Source of the DNA: Calocera cornea HHB12733
Taxonomy: Eukaryota; Basidiomycota; Dacrymycetes; Dacrymycetales; Dacrymycetaceae
DNA length: 64,000 nucleotides
Direction: 5' to 3'
Assembly: GCA_001632435.1 (NCBI GenBank)
Contig: KV423923.1
Coordinates: 136,281-200,280 of the forward strand
How positions within the stretch are numbered: position 1 is the stretch's first letter; the number at the start of each line of letters is the position of its first letter. The translations under genes and the position numbers were made by a program. Positions 46,601 through 57,536 of the stretch are shown here, in pieces. Below the pieces are notes generated by a model. The model worked only from the letters and a program-made list of their open reading frames with translations, had not been told where the DNA came from and searched no databases.

Positions 46601-49600
46601 GTCGAGAATCGGCAACCCTAAGCTTCGCAGCGCGTCATCTGGAACGTACAAGTCTTGCGCAAGGTAGCGATTATCCTTGCTCAAGGCCCCTTGACCTTCT
46701 CGAGGAAAAGCTGCTGTCTGGCGGAGTCGCACCCTTTCGTCCGTTGAGAGGTTGTCTTTTACAGCGACCAAGTATTCCACAAGTCTTGAGATGTCCCAGT
46801 CACCAGTGGTGATCATCCTGTCGCTGAAGTTAGGAAACTTCACCTCTCCAGCAAAGTCTGAGCTAACTTTGAGAAAACCAGCTGAAGATCCACATGCTTT
46901 CGGACACCGAGCTGTAGCAAAAGCTTCTCGAGGTTGCTTCGACCTGTTGGGGCGCTCTTTGAGAATTGAATGACGGGAAGATCTTCGAATATATGTGCCG
47001 TCGGGAAGTACGCTATGGATCCAATCAGGGACACGGTTTCAACGAATTGTGTTTCTACTCACCTTCGGTGGGCTTTTGCATTCCCTTGGTAGTCGGTATG
47101 CATGAAGTCGGTTGCAAGATTTCCACTACAGAAGCCTTTACGGTGTCTGATGTGGTTTGCCATCCTCGTGCCGTGAGGGTGAGGACCCTTTCAGCAAATG
47201 CCGGAGACAATGAGATGTTTGTTTCGACGTCTCGATCAGGTGAAGCGATGAACCGGAGCCAATCGACCAGTTTCAGTTCAGTCCAGCCGAATAGGTTGGT
47301 TAGTCTGTCGACAGGCAGGAGCTTTGAGATCGAGTAGGGAAGCGTCTGCCGGGGTAGAGGAACATCTGTCGGGATGGCAGCAGGTCCTCGTGGATTCAGA
47401 TAATTCGTGATCTCTGATAGCGAGATGACCGTCGCTGGACTGTCCTTCGTCGCAGGGATGTCGATAACGCCCGCCGCCAGGAATTGGCGTTTCAGGTCCG
47501 CGGTATGCGAACCTGCTGCATCCGTGTTGAGGTTGATTCTCCACTTGAGACACTCGACCATCTCCTTCTCAGACAAGGGCCGTGCTCTTAGTTCCGTCAG
47601 CACGTCATCGAAGTTAATCTCGCGGACGAGATTCCTCTCCCTCAGGGCCTCCACCAGCTTTGGCGCACCGTCCACTATCTCGTCCGGGATGACGGGCAGC
47701 TGCTTCAGGAATCCAGTGAACTCGTGTCGCGGCATCCGAATCTTGTCTGCAGTCATGACGCCAGCGGTAGAAAGCAGCGAGATAGTCCGGTTCCTGGAGC
47801 ACGCAAAGAATGCGGCTTCAATATAGTCGGAGAATACTGAAGACGGCGCGGCGCGGTATACACTGAAGAACTTCATAACGTGAAGACACTTCAGTACGAG
47901 GTCAGCTCGATATGCAGAATCTGGATTTGAGGTCCAGAGCCGATTGATGTCGGTCATCTTGAACTCCCACACAGCGCGGCACAGGTAGCCACCAACGAAG
48001 AGGAGCTCTTTGTTCCACTGCGAAACATGGCGGTCACTGTCCGTTATATGAGCAAAATGATGGGGCTACATCATTGAGTTATACGTACACTAAGTCAATT
48101 GACTCGCGCTCAACGGTCGGGATAAACCTTGCAGCCATATGGCCCGCCACACCCGTCGTTTGCGCGGTAGCTTGACCCTGATATTCGTTCAGACTGGAGT
48201 TGTCAGGAGCATGTGAAAGACATACAATGAAGACCTTGGCTAGACCAGTGCGATCCATGTCAGCCCTCAGGCCACGGAATACGCTTCCCGTCGCCTGGAA
48301 CTCCCGAAGATCTTCTTTCGCGCTCGCATCATAATCCTCCTTGCTGGTCTGGTTTATGACATGTGAGTACGTATGCCAGAATACGGGAAGATCTACTCAC
48401 ATATATGAGCTGATATACCGTTTTGCTCGGCGGTTTCTTCTTCGTGGCTCGCTCGAGCTCTTGTAGCAGCTTGCGATCCATTTTGACGTCGACATGTGCC
48501 GAGTACACGTTCAGAGCGACGTTGCTCTCGATCTCGGTGAACGGATCGGGCTCGCTCTGTATTGGCGGAGTCGGTGCAGGCGGCGGCGTAGCTGCTGCCT
48601 GTTTCCGCGAGAAAAACGCTGAGAAGAAACCGCGTTCGCCAGTCTGTGATGGTACCGGTATTGAAATGAGCGGCTTGGTGACGCCAGTGCTGTAGACCCA
48701 ACGCATAATCGTAGCTTTCATCCGGAAAGCTGTCGCACCGTCAGAACATATTCTCCAATAAGCCACTGTAATGGTACTCACCCGTCTGGTCAATCCCCCG
48801 AACCGTCATCATCTTCCCTGGACTTGCACCGCTCAGCTGACTGGGCAGCGCAAGCGTCCTGGGGTCATCCAGCTCCTTCACAATTCTGATCAAGCGCTTC
48901 TCGTTCCAGTACACGCTCACGTCCCTCAGGCACTTCATGAACGTGAGGCTGGTTGCTAAGAACCGCGCGATCTCGATGGGGGGAGCAGGAAGAGGGCCGG
49001 GCTCGCGAAGCGTCATCTCGAACGAAGTCCATGGATTTCCTCCTGGAACAGCAGGGGGCTCTGGGTCGGGCAACGTTCCACGTCGAACGAACAGCTGATC
49101 TCCACCGTCCCGCCAATAGAAGCCCATCCACCCATCTCCAGACTTGACGAACGGCTGATCCGTCACGGAGAACAGGGAATAGAACTGAAGCCGGTCAGCA
49201 TATATTCCAGCGGTTTGAGGAGCCCCGATGCGTACCCCCACACCGAATGCACCAATCTTCTCCTCGTCCGGATTTCCCTCTGCAATCTTCTTTAGCCGAT
49301 TCCAGTCCTCTTCCCGGAATACCATTCCATCGTTCTTGAACGTCCATTGATGCAAGAGATCCTTCTTCAGGTTCGGCAGCCGGTCGGGCGAGACATGTAC
49401 CGATGGATCGTCCATGTATGATTTCGTCTCGAAGCGGATTTCGGCTCTTGTTGCTTGGGCATCGTCCGCATTCTGCAAGAGCTCTCGGAAGACTAGGGCA
49501 CCGAGTAAGCAAGCTGGGGGCGCAATTGGGATGGCCACACATTACCGGTGAACTCCCCCGAGTATCGTGCCAGCACTTTGTCGATGAGTGCTCGCTGATT

Positions 49601-49706
49601 AACTTCAACCTGCTCATCTCTGCCAGTCTCCCACTATGCGACAGACCATCAGCCATGACTGATGTATGCCAGAAAATAGGCGTACCAATGAGTCCCGGCC
49701 TGCCAT
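43609..49706 (-). CDS. Sacsin/HSP90-type ATPase with C-terminal HExxH (fungal DUF3684 family)
   Basis: About 1,780 residues in roughly 15 exons. The N-terminus, MAGRDSL joined to WETGRDEQVEVNQRALI, leads to FRELLQNADDAQATRAEI (GHKL N-box) and EKIGAFGVG (glycine lid), the HATPase fold shared by sacsin, NO VEIN and HSP90. A long middle of unknown fold follows. A linker rich in Pro/Gly (GAPPPYPG) precedes a conserved C-terminal domain with LNLRYYEAWHD. After an intron at about 43716-43769 comes LAHEIAHNLVQPHNSEHEFY, a zincin-like HExxH with further His residues. It ends at TAA 43609-43611. This suggests a chaperone-like ATPase coupled to a metallopeptidase-like domain. No substrate is known to me. 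The frame continues upstream to 49949, but Met 49706 fits the family start better. Confidence 0.75.
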
Positions 49707-50144
49707 GATGTCGTCCTCTGATCTGTATGGCAGTCGCTGATCTTTCTTCAGCCCTCTATGGAGTTTGTTGTCGTATCCTCTAGATAAGAAGCCAGCCCAG
49801 TCTATGGATGCAGGAGGAGGGAGAGAGAGAGAGAGAAAGGGGCGATCAGAACGGCGGGCTTGGGACGATGGTGGGCAAGCCGGGTTTGGAAGCGCACAGC
49901 AACGCTCAGCTCCTCCTGGCGCGGCTGGCGACGCGTACCCTGAGCACACGTCATTTATCGCCGAGAGTTCGCTTGCGTTCTCCGATGACTGTCCCTTCGC
50001 TCCTTGGGCACAATTTTATTATGCGCAGTAGTATGTGATTACAGATAATGTTGCAGGTAAAATGCAGTGGGGTCTATGGGATACAGTGTAAAGAGCTATA
50101 GTTAAGAGATTCACCTATTTGCTGGTGTGTAGCAGCCAGACTAA
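49707..50144. other. Intergenic region
   Basis: Promoter side of the sacsin-like gene and 3' side of the transporter pseudogene. It contains a GA-rich run (GAGAGAGAGAGAGA near 49820). No other feature was seen. Confidence 0.45.
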
Positions 50145-51790
50145 GCGCATGCCAGAATCGGCTCTGCTTCCTCAGCTGCGGCCCCAGTTTGTAGAACACG
50201 AATGGCAACGGCGCCATGAGAAGGCTCAGGCCTGCCAGCAGGGCACTCGTACCAACTGTTCCGAGGCTGCCTTACATGTAGGTCGAGAACAGGGGGAATG
50301 CGGCAGCGAATACGGACCGGAGGAAGCCATTGCTCGCTAGGGCGCTTGCTGCGACGGGTCGGTAGGTCGAGACGAGGCACGTGAACACTGATGTGAAAAT
50401 CCAAATCCCTCCGCATCCGAACGGGATTCCAGCGAGGACAGGGACGATCCAATGCACGCCGGGGTAGGTCGAGAAGGCGAACCAAAACAGGCTGAGAGGG
50501 ACCAGGAGCCCGCCGGCCATGCCGATAAACAAGCGCGTCTCGAGCGGAGGAACTCCGTGGTACTTCTCCAACTGGGGCTGGTCCGGCGGGCCCGAGATGA
50601 AGAACTGCGTGCTCGTGCCGATGAGGTTGCCGGTGCCCAGGATCAGGAAGGTCAGCCCGGTCTGTTGCAGCGTGAGGCCATGTTCCCGGAAGACGATAGG
50701 GAAGGCGTTGAAGAACAGGTAGAGAATGCCGCGGAGGATCGACGTCCAGAGGTTCAGCAATAGCGCCATTGGATCGTGGATCAGCAGCTCGAACGGCGTA
50801 TAGCAGGCGGCGATGACACTGCGGAGGATGCACTTGTCGCTCTTCTCCATAGACGCTTAGAACCAGTTATCGCCTGTCTTTTTCCGTAGTCGCTGCGCTT
50901 TGCGCTTGAGCAGAATTAGTCGATACGTCTCCGGGACAAACTGAAGCATAATCAGTGCCTGTCCGGCTGTCGTTGAGGGGAAGAGCACTAACCAGTACAA
51001 GTAGAGCGATCTCGACAACCGTCCACATCAGGATCACATAGTACGTCCATCTCCAGTTGGTATTCTGGTTGATAAAGCCGCCGATAAGAGGCCCAACAAC
51101 CGGGCTGGCGATATATACCGCCATCGGCTGTCCGACCTCACGATGGCTGAGCAGGTCCGTGATCGACCCGCCAGCGACGGACATGGACGCTGCGCCGCTG
51201 AAGCCGGTGTGGAATTGGAAGACAAGATGAAGCGGAGCGCTGTTGGCGCACGCGACGGGAAGGTTGAGCAGGAAGAACCAGATGAAGGAGATAAGGTAGA
51301 TGTTGCTTCGTCCGAAGAACTCGGACGCTGAGAGTGCTGTCAGACTGCATTTCGTATGGGTAGGAAACGGGAGCTTACGATGTCCACGCAGCAATGGGCC
51401 AATACCTAGTCCTTCAATGCGCAGCGAGATCGTCAATATGGCGACCTCCATGCTGATGCCGAACGTTATCCAACCCACGTAGGTCGAGCCACTGACAGAG
51501 CTCCTCGCTGTTACGCACAGTCCGCCGATGGATATGACGCGAACGATTATCCATCTTCGGAAAGGTCTCCAGCTCAGGGGATCTAGATTGTCGCGAGATC
51601 AGCTGCAGCCCAGAAATAGACAATGCGCATGGCTACGCACCTTCCTGGCACTCTAGTGGCACCTCAATCCCGTCTTTCTGAGCCTCCTTGACGCTCCAGC
51701 TACCGCCGGCGGGACATCCTGGCCGTTACAAACTTGCTTGAGCTTTGCTGCAGCTGGCCCTTCTCGAGGCCAACTCCCTTGTCGATTGTG
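50145..51790 (-). pseudogene. DHA1-type MFS transporter, degenerate first tandem copy
   Basis: Collinear with the two intact copies to its right but broken. In-frame stops are TAA 50857-50859 (GDNWF-stop-ASMEKS, where the paralogue has GDNRYYAPIEKS) and TAA 50272-50274 (FSTYM-stop-GSLGTVG, paralogue FSTYMYGRLGTVG). The region reading YIASPVVGPL has lost four residues relative to YTASPFLGPVVGPL. The acidic N-terminus near 51690-51780 (VGLEKGQLQQ) is out of frame with KDGIEVPLE. Remaining blocks (GISMEVAILTISL, NQNTNWRWTYYVIL) are well preserved, so inactivation is probably recent. Confidence 0.8.
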
Positions 51791-52648
51791 GCGATATGAA
51801 GCACATCGAAGGGCTCGGCGAGTGCTATTGAACTTCGGGATGACGCGAAGTCATATGTTGGCGGGCATGTGATCTGTTCGTTGCTCGTTTTGACGCCATT
51901 GTATGAAAGACAGTCACGAAGCCGGGAACGCGACGATTAGGGAATGCGGACTGTCTGTAGAGTCTTCGGCGACTTGACGCCTTGGTTTGATGATTGCCTT
52001 TCGCATCTTCATCGTCGGCTACTTAGAATCATTCAAGTAGAGAGAGTCTAGGCTCGAGGCTGCTAACGCCACGCAAGTCGAGGTCAACGCGAAGGCAAAC
52101 ACTAGGGTTTCCAACTTACCAGCCCTAGCTGAGTGGGAGGCACAAACAACAACAAAAGCTGACAAAGCCGTAGATTTCGTAAGGGACCGGACACACCGCC
52201 ACTTCCGCCCGATCGGAGACCAATGACGTCACTATCGGCGGACCTGGCTGGTGGAATCCCCTGCGGGCCATCCCGGAGGCGCGCCGATGGTCTATGGGTG
52301 TGCGTAAATTTCGGAGCGAGAGGTACTTGGAGCCAGGTCATTGCGCCGAATATCGGGAGCCAATAATAATCACTCTCGAACGTCCGATCGGTGAGCCAGC
52401 CCGATGGGGTTGCCCGCCGAAAGCCCGTCTGGGGTCACTTCGACGAGGAGTCAAGAAGGAGCAGCCGCATCCTTTAGTGGATTGTCCAATGTTCCTGAAA
52501 GAGAGTTTGTGCACTCAAACAGACAACACTCTCAACAAAAGAGGATCTAACACGTGTGATATTATGTGCGTCCATATTGCGGCTAAAATACAACGCGGCT
52601 ATAGCTACAACCAGTGCGGGAAAGAAACGAATCTGTCCGTTCTCTTTT
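51791..52648. other. Intergenic region upstream of the transporter pseudogene
   Basis: Contains a TGACGTCA palindrome (52224-52231) and GTGGAATCCC (52251), matching motifs upstream of both intact paralogues. Otherwise no gene is supported. Confidence 0.5.
52224..52260. promoter_or_regulatory. CRE-like TGACGTCA plus GTGGAATCCC, pseudogene promoter
   Basis: TGACGTCA at 52224-52231 (bZIP/ATF-CREB consensus) and GTGGAATCCC at 52251-52260. It lies about 430 bp upstream of the presumed start of the transporter pseudogene, at the same distance as in the two paralogues. Confidence 0.45.
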
Positions 52649-54451
52649 CTACTCCTTGTGCGAGAACTTGCTCCGCGCCCTCAACGCCGGCCCGTACTTG
52701 AAGAAGATGAAGGGCAGAGGAGCCATGAGCGTTGTGAGGCCGGCGAGGAGCGCGCTTGCGCCTACTGTGCCGAGGCGGCCGTACATATAGGTCGAGAATA
52801 GGGGGAAGATGGCCGCGAAGGCGGAACGCATGAAGCTGTTACTGGCAAGGGCGCTGGCCGCGACCGGGCGATAGGAGGTGACGAGGAATGTGAACACAGA
52901 GGTGAAGACCCAGATCGCGCCGCAGCCGAAGGGGACGCTGGCGACGATCGGGACGATCCAGTGCACGCTCGGGTACGTGGTGAACGCGAACCAGAACAGA
53001 CTGATGGGGACGGTGATCGCACCCGCCATGCCGATGTACAGATGAACTTCGGGAGGAGGCGGGCCGCCGTGGCTCTTCCATGCGCGCTGGTTGATGGGAC
53101 CCCAGATATAGAATTGGGTGCTGGTGCCGAATACGATACCGATACCGAGTCCGATGAACGTCAGGCCGGACTCTTGCAGGGAGAACCCGTGTCCGCCGCG
53201 GAAGACGATAGGGAAAGCATTGAAGAACAGGTAGAGGATGCCGAGCAGGAGTGACGTCCACAAGTTCAGGAGGAACGCCATCGGCTCGTGCAGGATGATG
53301 TTGAATGGGGTGTAGCACGACGCCGCCACTGTACGCAGAATAGACATCTTGCTCTTCTCCATTGGGGCAAAGTAGCGGTCATCGCCGGTCTCCTTCCGGA
53401 GCTTTTGTGCCTTGCGCTTAAGCAGCACAGGCTTGTATGTCTCAGGAACAAGCTGTGCAAGAGTCAGACTCGCCGCATACAACGCGGTAGATAACGACTC
53501 ACGACAATCATCATGACCGTCTGGACGACAATCCAGATCAGAATGACGTAGTATGTCCATCTCCAATTCGTGTTCTGGTTGATAAACCCGGCGACAAGCG
53601 GACCAACCACGGGGCCCAGGAATGGGCTCGCAGTGTAGACAGCCATCGGATGGCCGACCTCTCTGGGCTCGAAGAGATCGCTGATTGTCCCGCCAGCGAC
53701 AGACATGAACGCCGCGCCGCTGAAGCCGGTGATGAACCGGAAGATAAGGTGGACGGGCGCGTTGTTGGCGAACGCGACGGGAAGGTTGAGTAGGAAGAAC
53801 CAGATGAAGGAGATGAGGTAAACGTTGTTGCGACCGAAGAATTCAGACACTGGATATCGTATTAGTGATCGGCGCGCGATAAGTAGCATGGGGACTCTAC
53901 TTACTGGGTCCGAGGAGAAGAGGCCCGACGCCAAGGCCTTCTATGTAAAGGGAGATTGTCAGGATAGCGACCTCCATGCTGATCCCGAACGAGTCCTCCA
54001 GGCCGCCGTAGGTGGAACCGCCGACGGAGCTGGTGAACGTCACGCAGAAGCCACCGGTGCAGATGACAAAAACGATGAGCCATTTGCGGAAGAGCGTCCA
54101 ATTGAGAGGATCTGGCGTGGCAAGTCAGAGGCGTTCATGCAGGGGAAGCGAGCAGTGCACACCTTCCATACCCTCCAAGGTCACCTCGATCCCATCTTTT
54201 TCCATCTCCTTGGAAGGTGCGTCTAATACGGCCGGAACATCGACTTTTGTCTGAGAGGGTCGGCCAAGGTCCTTGTCTATGCAACCCTTTTCCAGGTCGA
54301 CGTCCTTCGAGGCTCTCGGCAGCGGAGCGGCGTCGGCATTCACGGCGAGCGTAACCGAGCTCCGGGACGAGGCGGTCGATGTTTGCGGGAGGGCCTGGGT
54401 CGATGCCGATGCCGATGCCGACGGTGTCGATATGGCGGATATGTGTTCCAT
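52649..54451 (-). CDS. MFS multidrug transporter, DHA1 (TPO1/FLR1-like), second tandem copy
   Basis: About 550 residues with 12 predicted membrane segments. The ~105-residue cytosolic N-terminus (MEHISAISTP...KDGIEVTLEG) is followed by DPLNWTLFRKW, ISMEVAILTISLYIEGLG, FFGRNNVYLISF, and RFITGFSGAAFMSVAGG. The antiporter motif C region is ASPFLGPVVGPLVAGF, followed by NQNTNWRWTYYVIL. The second half starts at ILRTVAASCYTPF and ends ALRARSKFSHKE at 52649. These proteins export drugs, polyamines or toxic metabolites by proton antiport at the plasma membrane. Three short introns lie at positions shared with its neighbours. Start 54451 is the first Met of the conserved frame. No lesion was seen. 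The array of three copies points to local duplication. Confidence 0.85.
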
Positions 54452-55301
54452 TGCTGGCGGGGTGGTCGGACGCGTTGGTATTATGAAGTAATTATAGAAC
54501 AGAGATACTCCGAGCGGTGCGGTCCGATATCCAAATAAGCGGATGGGTGTCGCGTGGTGCAATATGATGTTGCGGATGGGTGCTGGAGACTTTTCGTCTT
54601 CGCTTGCTGGCTGAAGGACTGCATGGCCGGATACTTATACTCTTATGCAGGAAGAATGGGGTAAAGTCCAGGCCCGATCCTGTTGAGCGGATAGCAGTGC
54701 GAGATCCCTGGGAACGGAGATTCCGAAGGACTTGAGGTCCACGCGTCATCGGAGTCCGTCCCACCTGGACCCCCACTCCTATCCGCCCCGTGTAGGAACG
54801 CTGACCAAGATGTACTTTATGTCAGCTGGTAAGCGGTCTAGATAGGGCAACGGCTCTCACTGCCACTAGAACCCCTAATAAGCTGATGACATCAGCCTTG
54901 GCGGGGACACATGTGGAAACCCACCACCGTCCCTACCGTGCCTGTCCGGAATTTCACTACCCACAACGCTTGGCAACGTCCGGAAGTCGGGGCCCGGCTC
55001 GAGGATGCTGCGAAAACTCTCGTCGGATGATCGGATGGCCTTTACCGCTCAGTAGGAAGCCTTATCAGCCTTGCAGGTCGAGCTACTTACTGTACTTGGG
55101 CTCGATACTGCATCATAACTCTTCAATGGTCTGCTTGTCCGGGCAAGCGCCCATTGCTCCAAACACGGTCGTACTAACAGGGTCAATAAGTGAACCAGTA
55201 TGTTGATATTATCATTGATTGCAGGTAGAGATACAGTGCGTCTAGGGTTAACCAGCGTGTGAGAGAGACCATCCATCCGCAACAACCTGTACCACCCGTA
55301 C
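54452..55301. other. Intergenic region between tandem transporters
   Basis: Promoter of the second transporter. It contains TGACATCA at 54887-54894 and GTGGAAACCCAC at 54913-54924. ORFs of up to 106 codons are without support. Confidence 0.5.
54887..54924. promoter_or_regulatory. CRE-like TGACATCA plus palindromic GTGGAAACCCAC
   Basis: TGACATCA (one mismatch from the ATF/CREB palindrome) lies 436 bp upstream of the second transporter start. The near-palindrome GTGGAAACCCAC follows 26 bp further upstream. The same pair occurs upstream of the third copy. Confidence 0.45.
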
Positions 55302-57084
55302 TCACGAATTGGAGAACCGGCTTCTCTTCCTCAGCTGCGGTCCCCACTTGTAGAACACGAATGGTAAAGGTGCCATAAGCAATGTCAGTCCTGCCAAGAG
55401 TGCGCTCGCGCCGACTGTGCCGAGCCTCCCGTACATGTATGTCGAGAACAGCGGAAAGATGGCCGCAAAGGCCGACCGCATAAAACTGTTGCTCGCCATA
55501 GCGCTCGCAGCTACAGGACGGTATGTGGTAACGAGGAAAGTGAAGACCGAAGTGAAGACCCAAATTGTGCCGGCGCCGAAGGGGATGCTGCCGATGATAG
55601 GGACGATCCAGTGCACGCTGGGGTATGTCGTGAATGCGAACCAGAAGAGGCCGATCGGGACGGCGATGGCGCCGGCCATGCCGATGTACAGCCTGCTCTC
55701 GGGAGGCGGCGGGCCGCCGTACTTCTCCCACTGGCGCTGGTCGAGCGGTCCCCAGATGTAGAACTGGGTGCTGGTACCGAACACGATGCCGATGCCCATT
55801 CCAATAAACGTCAGACCGTTGTCTTCTAGCGAGAAGCCGTGCCCATCACGGAAGACAATCGGGAAGGCGTTGAAGAAGAGGTAGAGGATACCCAGCAGGA
55901 GTGACGTCCATATGTTGAGAAGCAGTGCCATCGGCTCGAAGAAGATGATCTCGAAGGGCTTGTAGCACGAGAACGTGATCGTCTGGAGAATGGACCGGTC
56001 GCTTTTCTCGATTGGCGCATAGTAGCGGTTATCGCCGGTCTCTTTCCGTAATCGCTGGGCCTTCTCCTTGATCAGCACGGGTTTGAACGTCTCCGGGACC
56101 CACTATATTACCATCAACAAGGTAAGCATGGCGGAACTTGACCTGAAACTCACGATGAGAAGCAGCACGATCTCGACGAACGTCCAGATCAGGACGACGT
56201 AGTATGTCCACCTCCAATTGGCGTTCTGGTTGATGAACCCTGCCACCACTGGGCCAACGACGGGTCCCAAGAATGGGCTCGCTGTGTAGATCGCCATCGG
56301 GTGCCCGACATCGCGGTGTGAAAACATGTCGCTGACGGTCCCGCCCGCGACGGACATGAACGCCGCGCCGCTGAAGCCGGTGATAAAGCGGAATACAAGG
56401 TGGAGTGGTGCGCTATTGGCGAAGGCGACGGGGAGGTTGAGCAGGAGGAAGCAGACAAAGGAGATGATGTAGATCTTGTTACGTCCGAAGAACTCTGATA
56501 CTGTGCCCGGGGTCAGTGCTGCTTTCGCTCACCTGTGGTGGCTGGTACTCACATGGACCCAGTAATAACGGCCCCATCCCGAGACCCTCGACATACAGCG
56601 AGACGGTCAGGATTGCGACCTCCATGCTGATCCCATATGTCTGCTCCATGCCTTGATACGTCGAGCTGGCCAGGGAACTCGTGCACGTCACGCATAGCGC
56701 TGCGCTGCAGATGATGAGAACGATGCGCCATTTCTTTGTCAGGCTCCAATTCAGAGGATCTGCGACATATTCAGGCGGCATGCCAATTAGGAGTCATGAG
56801 GAGTACGCACCTTCTTTGCCCTCGAGCGTCACCTCAATCTGATCTTTCTCACCCTCCTTCGCTCGTCCCGCAAGCTCCACCTCGCCGTCCGTGGACTGCT
56901 CGTTGCGCGGTGTTGTCTCGCCATCTGCTGGCTGCTCATCGGAAGGTTGCTGTTGGGCTTTCTCGATGTCAACCACCGGCTGGTTGGGCAATGGCCGGGA
57001 GCTGGACATGTCGAATGTCGTAGAGCTGCGGGTAGACGAAGTCTCTTGGTAAGTCGCAGCTAAGGGGTTTGAGGTACCTTTCAT
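55302..57084 (-). CDS. MFS multidrug transporter, DHA1 (TPO1/FLR1-like), third tandem copy
   Basis: About 540 residues, closely similar to the copy at 52649-54451. Landmarks in order are a disordered N-terminus with VDIEKAQQQP and KDQIEVTLEGKEG, DPLNWSLTKKW, GISMEVAILTVSLYVEGLG, FFGRNKIYIISF, RFITGFSGAAFMSVAGG, ASPFLGPVVGPVVAGF and NANWRWTYYVVL. They continue with APIEKSDRSILQTI and FSTYMYGRLGTVGASALLAG, and the gene ends QLRKRSRFSNS at 55302. Twelve membrane helices are expected, with proton-coupled export of small toxic molecules. Met 57084 (MKGTSNPLAA) is preferred over Met 57009 because it keeps the Ser/Thr-rich segment shared with the second copy and places the promoter motifs at a matching distance (about 430 bp). 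No lesion was seen. Confidence 0.85.
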
Positions 57085-57488
57085 AGACAGTGGAGGCCAA
57101 GTGGTGGTGTATGGGAAAACCAGCGAAGCCCAGTAACGGCACACGCGGGCAGGTTATGCAGCGCTGTGATGTTACTCCGAGGTCGGGTCCAGCCGGCAGA
57201 TGCTAGCGAATATACAGCAAGTTGAAGGCGTGCGCGCTTGGGAGTTTACCGAGTTCGTTGTACCAGCCGGTTTTCCATCACCGTGGAGATAAATATCGCC
57301 CGCTGATGGAAGAGAACACGAGCTGGAGCCAGTTAAGGCCGACAGCAGGTCCGGCACGTCCTTGGATCAGAAGCTACAGTGCAGAACGCCGCGGCCATCA
57401 TGCTGCGAAAGCGGGCACCAAAGGGCGGCTAAACAAATCGCACGAGAAATGAATAGCTTGCTAAGCAGTGGCTCTGCATCGCCACTGC

Positions 57489-57500
57489 GGGGGGGGGGGG
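57489..57500. repeat. Poly-G homopolymer, 12 nt
   Basis: Twelve consecutive G residues, followed by CTTAAAGC and the CRE-like site. Its length may vary between strains or be a sequencing uncertainty. Confidence 0.8.
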
Positions 57501-57511
57501 CTTAAAGCCGA

Positions 57512-57536
57512 TGACGTCAAAGTGGTGGAAATCCAC
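57512..57536. promoter_or_regulatory. TGACGTCA plus palindromic GTGGAAATCCAC upstream of third transporter
   Basis: A perfect ATF/CREB palindrome at 57512-57519 and GTGGAAATCCAC at 57525-57536, 13 bp apart start to start. They are 428 bp upstream of the preferred start codon of the third transporter. Confidence 0.5.
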
